Below are positions 1-4,699 of a stretch of 8,692 bases of DNA, piece by piece (position 1 is the stretch's first letter; each line of letters opens with the position of its first letter). Both the position numbers and the translations under genes were made by a program. Below the pieces are notes generated by a model. That model saw only the letters and a program-made list of their open reading frames with translations, made no database searches and was not told where the DNA came from. The stretch is taken from contig PLYG01000346.1 of assembly GCA_003153335.1 (NCBI GenBank), positions 1-8,692 of the forward strand, read 5' to 3'. The stretch comes from Betaproteobacteria bacterium. Its GTDB lineage: Bacteria; Pseudomonadota; Gammaproteobacteria; Burkholderiales; Casimicrobiaceae.

Positions 1-57
1 AGGGACCAGGCACGCATTGTTTGTTGACAGCAAGAAAAATCGACCGTGGTCCCTTAT
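1..57. repeat. 57-bp palindrome-ended dispersed repeat, copy 1
   Basis: This matches 3074-3130 in the same orientation with one mismatch (C at 41, T at 3114). Its ends are inverted: AGGGACCA (1-8) and TGGTCCCT (47-54). It resembles a REP/MITE-like non-coding repeat, but no transposase is in view. It lies directly left of the integron remnant. One reading frame through it runs into the flavoprotein frame and would give that gene a false N-terminal extension. The window begins at its first base, so it may extend further left. Confidence 0.85.
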
Positions 58-90
58 CCTCTTATCCTCCCTTATCCTCCCTTATCCTCC
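53..90. repeat. 10-bp tandem repeat (CTTATCCTCC)
   Basis: Three perfect units of CTTATCCTCC (61-70, 71-80, 81-90) follow a partial unit CTTATCCT (53-60) that overlaps the right end of the 57-bp repeat. The last unit runs into the left arm of an attC-like structure. This looks like slipped-strand expansion at the junction between the dispersed repeat and the cassette array. Confidence 0.8.
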
Positions 91-145
91 AGCCGACCGG
101 CCACTCGCTGCGCTCGCGGTCGGCGGCTGAGCTTGTGCGTCAGAT
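86..145 (+). other. Damaged integron attC site (left R'' box missing)
   Basis: The left arm CTCCAGCC (87-94) pairs with GGCTGAG (125-131), leaving one extrahelical C as expected of an L'' box. GACCG (95-99) pairs with CGGTC (117-121). At the right is an R'-type box GTCAGAT (139-145), a variant of GTTRRRY. The expected R'' box further left is absent; CTTATCCTCC repeat units stand in its place. The site marks the 5' boundary of cassette 1, whose predicted recombination point is between G139 and T140. Confidence rests on the matching box at the far end of cassette 1 (ATCTGAC, 1475-1481). Confidence 0.65.
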
Positions 146-149
146 GCTT

Positions 150-1496
150 ATGCCGGAAGCTCATGCACCACAGGTAATAGTCATTGGCGCCGGAATCGCC
201 GGTCTTAGTGCCGCCCATTTCCTTGCCAATGTTGGAATGAGTGTCAAAGTGCTGGAGGCATCCGGGCGAGTGGGCGGCCGGATGACGACAGATGCGGTGA
301 ACGGTTTTTTGGTAGATCGCGGTGCTCAGTTCTTGTCGAGCGAATACCGTCTTTTGCTGTCCCTCGCCGCTGAATTTGGATTGGAAGACAACGTCCACGA
401 GACTTCGCCCTGGAGCGCAATTGTGCGCAATGGAAGAATACGTCGAATGCGCGCCGACAATCCAGTTTACGCATTGACAAGTGGCCTACTGGGTATATCG
501 GCATGGGTCAAGCTGGGTTGGCGTAGCTGGCAGTTGCGCCATTCGCTGAACTCTCTGGCGCTCAACGACTACAGCCAATGGTCATTCTTCGATAATGAAT
601 CCGCGTCTTCATGGGCTAATCGAGCGATAGACTCATCTGTAACAGAATATTTGTTCGAACCAATGTTGCACGGGTTCTACTTCCAGGAACCAGAAGAAAC
701 TTCTCTGTCTTTATTGTTGGTGCTGCTGGCGTTTGGATTCAGGCGTGGGCGATTCCTCACGCTCTCTGGTGGAGTCGGGACGTTGCCGGAGGCAATTGCA
801 TCTCGATTGGATGTTGTTCTTGACTCTCCCGTCATCTCGATAGAAAGCGGCGCCGAATCGGTAACTATCACTACGAGCACTTCACGCAGGTACGCCGATT
901 ATGTGATTCTGGCAATTCCCGCCACGGATGCACAACACCTTTATTCCAGTGGTGACGAGATTACCCTTCGTCTTATGGCAACCCGCTACAGTGCGAACAT
1001 CAATATTGCGGTCATGACGGATGATGGTTTCCGTTTGCCCAACAGCTTAAGGGATGTCTATGGCTTGCTCATTCCTCGCAGCGAGCGTCGGAGCATCGTT
1101 GCCATTGGCATTGAATCGAACAAGAACCGAGATTGCGTTCCACAGGGGCAGTTGCTGAACATCATGCTGTCCAACACAGCATCCAAGTCCATGATGTCGA
1201 TGACAGATGATGCCATCATCCACACGGTGATGCCGGAAGCGGAGAAATTCTTTCCAGGGCTATCTACGCAAATTGCCGTGACCCGGATATACCGTTGGAA
1301 ACAGGCTGAGCCCTGTTCGCACGTAGGGAGAGCAAAGGATTTGTTGCACTACAGGAAAAATGGCCGCCCATTGGATCAACGTGTACTGTTGGCGGGCGAC
1401 TATATGAGCATGCCTTTTACCGAAGGCGCAGCGGAATCGGGAAAGTGGGCCGCTGAACAAATTTGCAACACCGCATCTGACTGCAGGTCGAGCTGA
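150..1496 (+). CDS. FAD-dependent amine oxidase/protoporphyrinogen oxidase-like flavoprotein (integron cassette 1)
   Basis: This is a 448-aa flavoprotein of the amine oxidase superfamily (flavin amine oxidases, protoporphyrinogen oxidase, phytoene desaturase). The N-terminus has the dinucleotide-binding motif VIVIGAGIAGLSAAHFL followed by VLEASGRVGGRM, which contacts FAD. The C-terminus has the second FAD motif LLAGDYMSMPFTEGAAESG. Length is normal for the family, so it is probably intact. Substrate cannot be told from sequence. The ATG at 150 is preferred because it sits in the same context as cassette 2 (R' box, then GCTTATG). ATG 144 overlaps the R' box, and the frame upstream only reads through repeat DNA. 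No Shine-Dalgarno is visible, which is common for cassette genes. The last 22 bases overlap the cassette's own attC. Base composition is visibly less GC-rich than the right-hand genes, consistent with transfer. Any promoter would lie to the left of the window. Confidence 0.85.
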   Translation: MPEAHAPQVIVIGAGIAGLSAAHFLANVGMSVKVLEASGRVGGRMTTDAVNGFLVDRGAQFLSSEYRLLLSLAAEFGLEDNVHETSPWSAIVRNGRIRRMRADNPVYALTSGLLGISAWVKLGWRSWQLRHSLNSLALNDYSQWSFFDNESASSWANRAIDSSVTEYLFEPMLHGFYFQEPEETSLSLLLVLLAFGFRRGRFLTLSGGVGTLPEAIASRLDVVLDSPVISIESGAESVTITTSTSRRYADYVILAIPATDAQHLYSSGDEITLRLMATRYSANINIAVMTDDGFRLPNSLRDVYGLLIPRSERRSIVAIGIESNKNRDCVPQGQLLNIMLSNTASKSMMSMTDDAIIHTVMPEAEKFFPGLSTQIAVTRIYRWKQAEPCSHVGRAKDLLHYRKNGRPLDQRVLLAGDYMSMPFTEGAAESGKWAAEQICNTASDCRSS

Positions 1497-1561
1497 CGGG
1501 CCGGAAGCGCCGTGTCACGCTTTCTGGTCGTAGCGGCCCACCGCTCACCAATACGTTAGAC
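1475..1561 (+). other. Integron attC recombination site between cassettes 1 and 2
   Basis: This is an 87-bp imperfect palindrome with the standard attC layout. R'' is ATCTGAC (1475-1481). L'' is GGTCGAGC (1486-1493), which pairs with L' GCTCACC (1543-1549) leaving C1489 extrahelical. GGGCCG (1498-1503) pairs with CGGCCC (1534-1539), and an apical GAAGCG/CGCTTTC stem (1504-1509/1518-1524) closes it. R' is GTTAGAC (1555-1561). R'' complements the GTCAGAT box at the start of cassette 1 perfectly, but the local R' only 5 of 7. That is what is expected if each cassette carries its own 5' box, with exchange between G1555 and T1556. Cassette 1 would then span 140-1555 (1416 bp). Confidence 0.85.
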
Positions 1562-1565
1562 GCTT

Positions 1566-2015
1566 ATGTTTGCGCGGGCAGCTCTCGCTTTTATAGCATT
1601 GCCAGGCGTGTTCTCAATCCTTGTCCCTGCCACTTGGCTCTGGCTCAGTTCTCACACCGCGTTGGTCCAGCCCCTTGGCCTCGTGCCTCTCATGGCCGGC
1701 TTCGCCGCGTTGCTGTGGTGTGTCCGTGACTTCTACGTCTCGGGCAAAGGCACGCTTGCACCTTGGACCCCACCCACCAAATTGGTCGTGGTTGGGCTCT
1801 ATCGCTACTCGCGAAACCCCATGTACATAGCGGTTACCTTGGTGCTCCTTGGTTGGGCATTCGCCTTCAGCTCAAAGGGGCTGCTCGTATACGCGGCCGC
1901 CGTTGTCCTGGCATTCCATCTCCGGGTCGTTCTCGGCGAGGAACCTTGGTTAGCTCGCACACACGGAAACCTCTGGGAGCAATACAAGAGCAGAGTTCCT
2001 CGTTGGCTATGGTGA
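1566..2015 (+). CDS. Isoprenylcysteine carboxyl methyltransferase/PEMT-like membrane methyltransferase (cassette 2)
   Basis: This 149-aa integral membrane protein belongs to the ICMT/phospholipid methyltransferase-like superfamily. Hydrophobic segments lie near residues 5-27, 35-52, 88-104 and 108-122. The family signature is present: GLYRYSRNPMYIAVTL in the middle, and EEPWLARTHGNLWEQYKSRV-type sequence near the C-terminus, which forms the S-adenosylmethionine and active-site region. Length is typical of the small bacterial members, whose substrates are mostly unknown. The start ATG lies four bases after the attC R' box (GTTAGAC-GCTT-ATG), the same arrangement as cassette 1. No Shine-Dalgarno is seen. 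The gene is a cassette cargo, co-oriented with the flavoprotein, and would depend on an upstream promoter or read-through. Confidence 0.85.
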   Translation: MFARAALAFIALPGVFSILVPATWLWLSSHTALVQPLGLVPLMAGFAALLWCVRDFYVSGKGTLAPWTPPTKLVVVGLYRYSRNPMYIAVTLVLLGWAFAFSSKGLLVYAAAVVLAFHLRVVLGEEPWLARTHGNLWEQYKSRVPRWLW

Positions 2016-2034
2016 GTGCCATGCACGAAATCGC

Positions 2035-2041
2035 CTCTAAC
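2035..2041 (+). other. Orphan attC R'' box, truncated attC of cassette 2
   Basis: CTCTAAC stands 19 bp after the stop codon of cassette 2. Cassette 2 begins with TTAGAC, so its own R'' box should read GTCTAAC; six of seven bases agree. Nothing downstream folds like the rest of an attC. Aldehyde dehydrogenase coding sequence starts immediately instead, so the array appears cut at this box. Confidence 0.5.
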
Positions 2042-2439
2042 TTGTCGACGGCTGGTTCATCGAACCGACGATCTTCACCGGCGTGAACAACTCGATGCGC
2101 ATCGCGCAGGAGGAAGTGTTCGGGCCCGTGCTGTCGGTAATTCCGTTCAAGGACGAGGAAGAAGCGATCAGCATCGGCAACGACGTCGTCTACGGACTCG
2201 CCGCCGGCGTGTGGACGCAGAACATGCGCCGCGCGTTCCTGATGGCGGAAAAACTGCAGGCGGGAACCGTATGGGTCAACACCTACCGCGCGGTGAGCTA
2301 CCTCTCCCCGTTTGGCGGTTACAAGAGAAGCGGGCTCGGCCGCGAAAGCGGCCAGGAGATGATCAAGGAATACCTGCAGACCAAGAGCGTGTGGATCTCG
2401 ACCGCGAAGGAAGTGCCGAATCCGTTCGTCATGCGCTGA
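2041..2439 (+). pseudogene. Aldehyde dehydrogenase 3' fragment
   Basis: The frame encodes the C-terminal ~130 residues of an NAD(P)-dependent aldehyde dehydrogenase (members are usually about 480-500 aa). It starts VDGWFIEPTIFTGV, continues with the conserved RIAQEEVFGPVLSVIPF (whose glutamate contacts the cofactor) and WVNTYR, and ends with PFGGYKRSGLGRESG and KSVWIS. The catalytic cysteine, the general-base glutamate and nearly all of the Rossmann domain are missing. A TAA stop (2038-2040) lies just before the homologous sequence, within the orphan attC box, so the fragment is not fused to cassette 2. A GTG at 2083 could start a 118-aa peptide, but that would not be an enzyme. The missing 5' part is not in the window. 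Confidence 0.88.
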
Positions 2440-2461
2440 CAGGCCGAGGCAGGGCTGGGTT

Positions 2462-2506
2462 TTGCAGGGTTTTCAAAAGTATGCTAAATTGCACCAATAG
2501 TATGAT
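2462..2506 (+). promoter_or_regulatory. Putative promoter/operator of the parDE-like pair
   Basis: This AT-rich stretch lies upstream of the antitoxin gene. A weak sigma70-like pair can be read: TTGCAG (2462-2467), 17-bp spacer, TAAATT (2485-2490). Two direct repeats, AGTATGCT (2478-2485) and AGTATGAT (2499-2506), start 21 bp apart, about two helical turns, which suits cooperative binding of ribbon-helix-helix antitoxin dimers. Autoregulation is known for ParD families; the operator here is inferred. Confidence 0.35.
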
Positions 2507-2532
2507 TTTCTCGCGCGTATTGGAGACGAGCA

Positions 2533-2790
2533 ATGGCAACTACCCGCAAAACCATCACGCTTTCCGACCAGCAAGACGCATGGGTTAAGGTGAGAATCGC
2601 CAGCGGCGATTACACCAATGACAGTGAGTATTTTCGCGACCTGATCCGCCGTGACCAGGAACAAAACGCCAAGTTTCAGATCCTCAAGGCCGCCATTCAG
2701 GAAGGCTTGGACAGCGGCGAGAGTGATCGGACGGTGCCGCAGATCATGAAGGAAGTCGAACTCCGCTTGAGATCGAATGGCCGACTATAG
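2533..2790 (+). CDS. parD: ParD-like ribbon-helix-helix antitoxin (type II TA)
   Basis: This 85-aa protein is the antitoxin of a ParD/ParE module. The N-terminus (TRKTITLSDQQDAWVKVRI, then SGDYTNDSEYFRDLIRRD) is a ribbon-helix-helix DNA-binding domain of ParD/CopG type. The C-terminal part (about 50-85) would wrap and neutralise ParE. The start is supported by GGAG at 2522-2525, seven bases before the ATG. It precedes and overlaps the toxin gene by 14 bp, the usual antitoxin-first arrangement with translational coupling. The direct AGTATG(C/A)T repeats upstream may be its operator. Known role of the family: stabilisation of plasmids or genomic islands. Activity here is inferred. Confidence 0.9.
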   Translation: MATTRKTITLSDQQDAWVKVRIASGDYTNDSEYFRDLIRRDQEQNAKFQILKAAIQEGLDSGESDRTVPQIMKEVELRLRSNGRL

Positions 2791-3067
2791 TCTTTCCACT
2801 AAGGCCGCCGCCGAACTCGATCAAATCCACGAATACACGATTCTCAATTTCGGACTGAAGCAGGCGCGGGCGTATCTTTCGGGTTTGCACGAGCGATTCG
2901 AGACTCTTGCGGAAAACCCGATGCATGGTCGCAGCGCAAGCGAACTTTCGCCCGGTTTAAGGCGGCTCGAATATCAGTCGCACGTCGTGTTTTACGTGCC
3001 AATGGACAAAGGCATTCGGATCGTGCGCGTCCTGCACCAGAGCATGGACGTTAAAAGGTATGCATAG
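2777..3067 (+). CDS. parE: ParE/RelE-superfamily toxin (type II TA)
   Basis: This 96-aa protein is of the ParE family (RelE/ParE fold). Typical ParE features are the start YSLSTKAAAELDQIHEYT, the middle FETLAENPMHGRS, the segment LRRLEYQSHVVFYV, and the end IRIVRVLHQSMDVKRY. Experimentally studied ParE toxins poison DNA gyrase; whether this one does is inferred from family membership. Length and all conserved segments are normal, so it looks intact. It overlaps the antitoxin gene by 14 bp and ends six bases before copy 2 of the 57-bp repeat. The pair sits between a truncated gene and a dispersed repeat, which fits a mobile addiction module. Confidence 0.9.
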   Translation: MADYSLSTKAAAELDQIHEYTILNFGLKQARAYLSGLHERFETLAENPMHGRSASELSPGLRRLEYQSHVVFYVPMDKGIRIVRVLHQSMDVKRYA

Positions 3068-3073
3068 AATCAG

Positions 3074-3130
3074 AGGGACCAGGCACGCATTGTTTGTTGA
3101 CAGCAAGAAAAATTGACCGTGGTCCCTTAT
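3074..3130. repeat. 57-bp palindrome-ended dispersed repeat, copy 2
   Basis: This is a direct repeat of 1-57 with one mismatch, with the same inverted ends AGGGACCA (3074-3081) and TGGTCCCT (3120-3127). It starts six bases after the ParE stop. The sequence from here to 3283 holds only short unrelated frames with no recognisable product. The two copies bracket about 3.0 kb holding the cassettes, the ALDH fragment and the ParDE module. Confidence 0.88.
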
Positions 3131-3283
3131 TTCCTCTCTACCGCCGAAACGCGTCTGCTTTCCTATGCCCCGGTCAAGTTGCCGCCGCGGATCGACCATG
3201 TGGATCGACTATGCTGCGGGAGCGATGTTCTATCGCTACAATCGCAGCTAACAGCAACCCTCCTCCACGCGCCTAACGCAGAT

Positions 3284-3702
3284 TTATCCGGCTACGCGCA
3301 GCATCGCCTGGCTGGCGGTGACAATGGGTATTCCCTGGAAGACCCCGAGGGTGAGTAAATCGTTGTCGCCGGAGACGATCAAATCGACGTGAGCGGCCAG
3401 GGCCAAAGCGAGCACCGCGTCGTCATCGGGATCGCGGCACACCGGCGCCGCGGCAAGGGCGGCGGCTCGACGACGTCGGCCAACTCCCGTACCTCGGCCA
3501 GCATATTTTCACGTGAGGTGTTTGACCGCTTCAGAATCACATCGAACTTGGCACGGCCGATCACATCGACCAGCTCAGCCAGCAGTGCCGGACTGCTAAC
3601 CAAGCTCAGTCTGCCGGCGCGGACATGCTCCAGTACCGCGTGCGGCGCCCCGTGCCAGAGCAGGCCGGAAAGCAGCACATTCGTATCAATGACCGCCCGC
3701 AC
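3284..3702 (-). pseudogene. Frameshifted PIN-domain toxin (COG1569/VapC-like)
   Basis: The product would be a ~139-aa PIN-domain ribonuclease toxin. It begins at a GTG (3700-3702) with MRAVIDTNVLLSGLLW, giving the first metal-binding Asp (D6); E43 in LLAELVDV is the second acid. At about 3443-3455 the frame is lost. The original frame continues 86 codons and then into unrelated sequence, ending at 3379. The family C-terminus is in another frame (3284-3442) as VCRDPDDDAVLALALAA, then VDLIVSGDNDLL and GIPIVTASQA, holding the remaining acidic residues. A net +2 or -1 indel in a GC-rich run (CGGCGCCG) explains this. If the sequence is right the toxin lacks half its active site; a sequencing error is the alternative. 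It overlaps the antitoxin gene by 17 bp. Confidence 0.85.
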
Positions 3703-3934
3703 GCTGCCTGCGCTCCGCGCGTGCGGCCTTCACTTCCGCATTGATTTCCTCCATCGACATCGGTGGAATACCGGCGGCGGCCACGCGGTCGGCAATCGAT
3801 AGCAGCGAATCGGCGGCCTGCTTGCGTCGGATAGCGTCATTGAGCAAGCGTTCCAGCGCTTGCGTTGTCAGCAGTCCCGCATCGCGCGCCGCTTCCGCGG
3901 TTGTATCGTTCAATTCAATTTGGATTTTTGTCAT
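3686..3934 (-). CDS. Antitoxin partner of the PIN-domain toxin (VapB-like)
   Basis: This 82-aa protein is encoded directly upstream of, and overlapping by 17 bp, the PIN-toxin frame on the minus strand. It starts MTKIQIELNDTTAEAARDAG, looks like a ribbon-helix-helix-type N-terminus followed by helix (ALERLLNDAIRRKQAADSLL), and ends in a charged helical tail (MEEINAEVKAARAERRQR) of the kind that blocks PIN toxins. Identification relies on gene order plus the short strand-helix-helix pattern. An AGG-rich stretch just before the ATG is a plausible ribosome binding site. A promoter-like sequence lies about 80 bp upstream (4017-4045, minus). With its toxin frameshifted, the antitoxin may persist as a relic or as a repressor. 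Confidence 0.8.
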   Translation of the reverse strand: MTKIQIELNDTTAEAARDAGLLTTQALERLLNDAIRRKQAADSLLSIADRVAAAGIPPMSMEEINAEVKAARAERRQRAGGH

Positions 3935-3989
3935 TGCCTAGCCTCATGATCGCCGATCCGTTGCTTGAGCTTCCCGCGCTCGATAAAAA

Positions 3990-4091
3990 GATGGGGAATA
4001 CAAGCGCACGACCTCAAGTATCCTCGGGCACGGGACCCCAGTCAACCGCGCAATTTAAACTTCAAATGCCTGGAAGTGTCGGTAACGCGCC
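3990..4091 (+). repeat. 102-bp inverted repeat, copy 1 (promoter-bearing)
   Basis: This aligns without gaps to the reverse complement of 4559-4660, with about 15 differences over ~101 positions by eye (about 85% identity). Similarity stops sharply on both sides. The copy lies 55 bp upstream of the minus-strand antitoxin gene, and read on that strand it contains TTGACT-N17-GATACT. The rest of the non-genic stretch to about 4254 has only the hairpin at 4133-4176; no gene is recognised there. Confidence 0.8.
4017..4045 (-). promoter_or_regulatory. Sigma70-like promoter for the antitoxin/PIN operon
   Basis: Read on the minus strand, TTGACT (4045-4040) and GATACT (4022-4017) are separated by 17 bp. 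Transcription would start near 4010, about 75 nt before the antitoxin ATG at 3934. The same layout occurs in the inverted copy at 4605-4633. Prediction only. Confidence 0.5.
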
Positions 4092-4132
4092 GTGGCTCCG
4101 TCAAGGTTCCGTCCCGGTTTGAAAGCCAGAAT

Positions 4133-4176
4133 ACGCGCCCCAAAGCGCGACGAATGATTTTGGGGGCATGGCGCGT
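4133..4176. other. Interrupted hairpin in gene-free stretch
   Basis: ACGCGCCCCAAA (4133-4144) can pair with TTTGGGG (4159-4165) and CGCGT (4172-4176), with a six-base bulge between. No poly-T tract follows on either strand, so a terminator is unlikely. It could be a degraded palindromic repeat. Confidence 0.4.
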
Positions 4177-4276
4177 TAAACCTCAAGATCCAGCGTATCC
4201 CGAACCCCGTCTACATCAGACAATAGGCAGGAACTTGGCCACCTATCGAGATTCGTGAAAGTAGATGACACCCGCT

Positions 4277-4342
4277 CCCCTCACCCTAGCTCTCCCCGCA
4301 AGCGGGGCGAGGGGACACTCCCTCTCCCGCCCGGGCGGGAGA
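4277..4342. repeat. REP-like palindromic element
   Basis: This is a GC-rich intergenic element of the widespread CCCTCACCCTA-CTCTCCCGC type. The first hairpin has CCCCTC (4277-4282) pairing with GAGGGG (4309-4314) around CCCCGC-AA-GCGGGG (4294-4307). The second is a perfect 20-bp palindrome (4323-4342). It is immediately followed by the broken DUF5648 tail and probably marks the break point. No open frame in it is credible. Confidence 0.6.
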
Positions 4343-4344
4343 CG

Positions 4345-4524
4345 GTTGACGCGGTCGGCCAGTGCGCCGGCGACCTGGTCCCCGTCTATCGCGCGTACAA
4401 CAACGGTAACATCCGCGGGATCGACAGCAATCACCGCATTACTTCCAATCTGGCGAGCTATCAGGCGCAGATCGCCAAGGGATGGAAGGGCGAGGGGGTC
4501 GTGATGTGCGCGCCGGCATCGTGA
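4345..4524 (+). pseudogene. DUF5648 C-terminal fragment
   Basis: The frame encodes 59 residues plus a stop that closely match the last ~57 residues of the intact DUF5648 protein encoded at 4688-6214. Shared landmarks are C-AG--PVYRAYNNG, then DSNHRIT, then KGW-GEGVVMCAP against RGW-NEGVVMCAP. Everything upstream (signal peptide, N-terminal domain, most of DUF5648) is missing and is replaced by the REP-like element. This is the tail of a second, paralogous gene that has been destroyed, or a partial duplication. It is probably not expressed as a functional product. Confidence 0.85.
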
Positions 4525-4558
4525 ATCGACAAACTCTTGCCACTGCGCGCAGGGGCGC

Positions 4559-4660
4559 GGCGCGATACTGACACTTTCAGGCATTTGCAGTTGAAAATGC
4601 GCGGTTGACTGCGGTGCAGCGCCCGAGGATAGTTGAGGTCGTGCACTTGAATTTCCTATC
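4559..4660 (-). repeat. 102-bp inverted repeat, copy 2 (upstream of the secreted protein gene)
   Basis: This is the inverted partner of 3990-4091. It ends 27 bp before the ATG of the DUF5648 gene, so it is that gene's 5' regulatory region. The two copies flank the REP-like element and the broken DUF5648 tail. Differences are scattered base substitutions without gaps, so the duplication is not recent. Confidence 0.8.
4605..4633 (+). promoter_or_regulatory. Sigma70-like promoter for the DUF5648 secreted protein gene
   Basis: TTGACT (4605-4610), a 17-bp spacer and GATAGT (4628-4633) predict a start near 4640, about 48 nt before the ATG at 4688. The two boxes and their spacing are shared with the inverted copy at 4017-4045. 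Confidence 0.5.
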
Positions 4661-4678
4661 CTTTCCAGACTTTCGGTT

Positions 4679-4699
4679 GCGACCACCATGTTTGGTCGC
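4679..4699 (+). promoter_or_regulatory. Hairpin enclosing the start codon
   Basis: GCGACCA (4679-4685) and TGGTCGC (4693-4699) form a perfect 7-bp stem with the ATG (4688-4690) in the 7-base loop. No Shine-Dalgarno precedes the start. The structure could present or limit the start codon; function is inferred. Confidence 0.35.

Noticed and set aside
24..57. TTGACA inside the 57-bp repeat as a -35 box driving cassette 1
   Set aside because: No -10-like hexamer lies 16-18 bp downstream (that position is TGGTCC), and copy 2 has no gene in the expected place.
53..90. Tandem repeat as a CRISPR array
   Set aside because: The units are 10 bp and contiguous, with no spacers and no cas genes.
21..149. 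N-terminal extension of the flavoprotein starting at 21
   Set aside because: The extension translates the 57-bp repeat, the tandem repeat and the attC. The same peptide start (LTARKIDRGP) appears at 3094 next to an unrelated gene-free stretch. The dinucleotide-binding motif follows naturally from ATG 150.
3074..3136. 57-bp repeat copy 2 as a rho-independent terminator for parE
   Set aside because: The 8-bp stem encloses a loop of about 38 bases and is followed only by TTATTT. This is a poor terminator, and the same sequence occurs where no gene ends.
3094..3358. Small frames of 60-81 codons across copy 2 of the repeat
   Set aside because: They begin in repeat sequence, have no ribosome binding site, overlap the 3' part of the minus-strand PIN toxin gene and show no family pattern.
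3389..3941. Plus-strand frames opposite the PIN toxin and antitoxin
   Set aside because: They are antisense shadows; their composition is explained by the minus-strand genes, which have family motifs and an overlapping antitoxin-toxin order.
4243..4689. 148-codon minus-strand frame, partly similar to a plus-strand frame at 3965-4122
   Set aside because: The peptide similarity follows from the DNA-level inverted repeat. More than one frame is open in both copies, and most of the frame lies antisense to the DUF5648 fragment.
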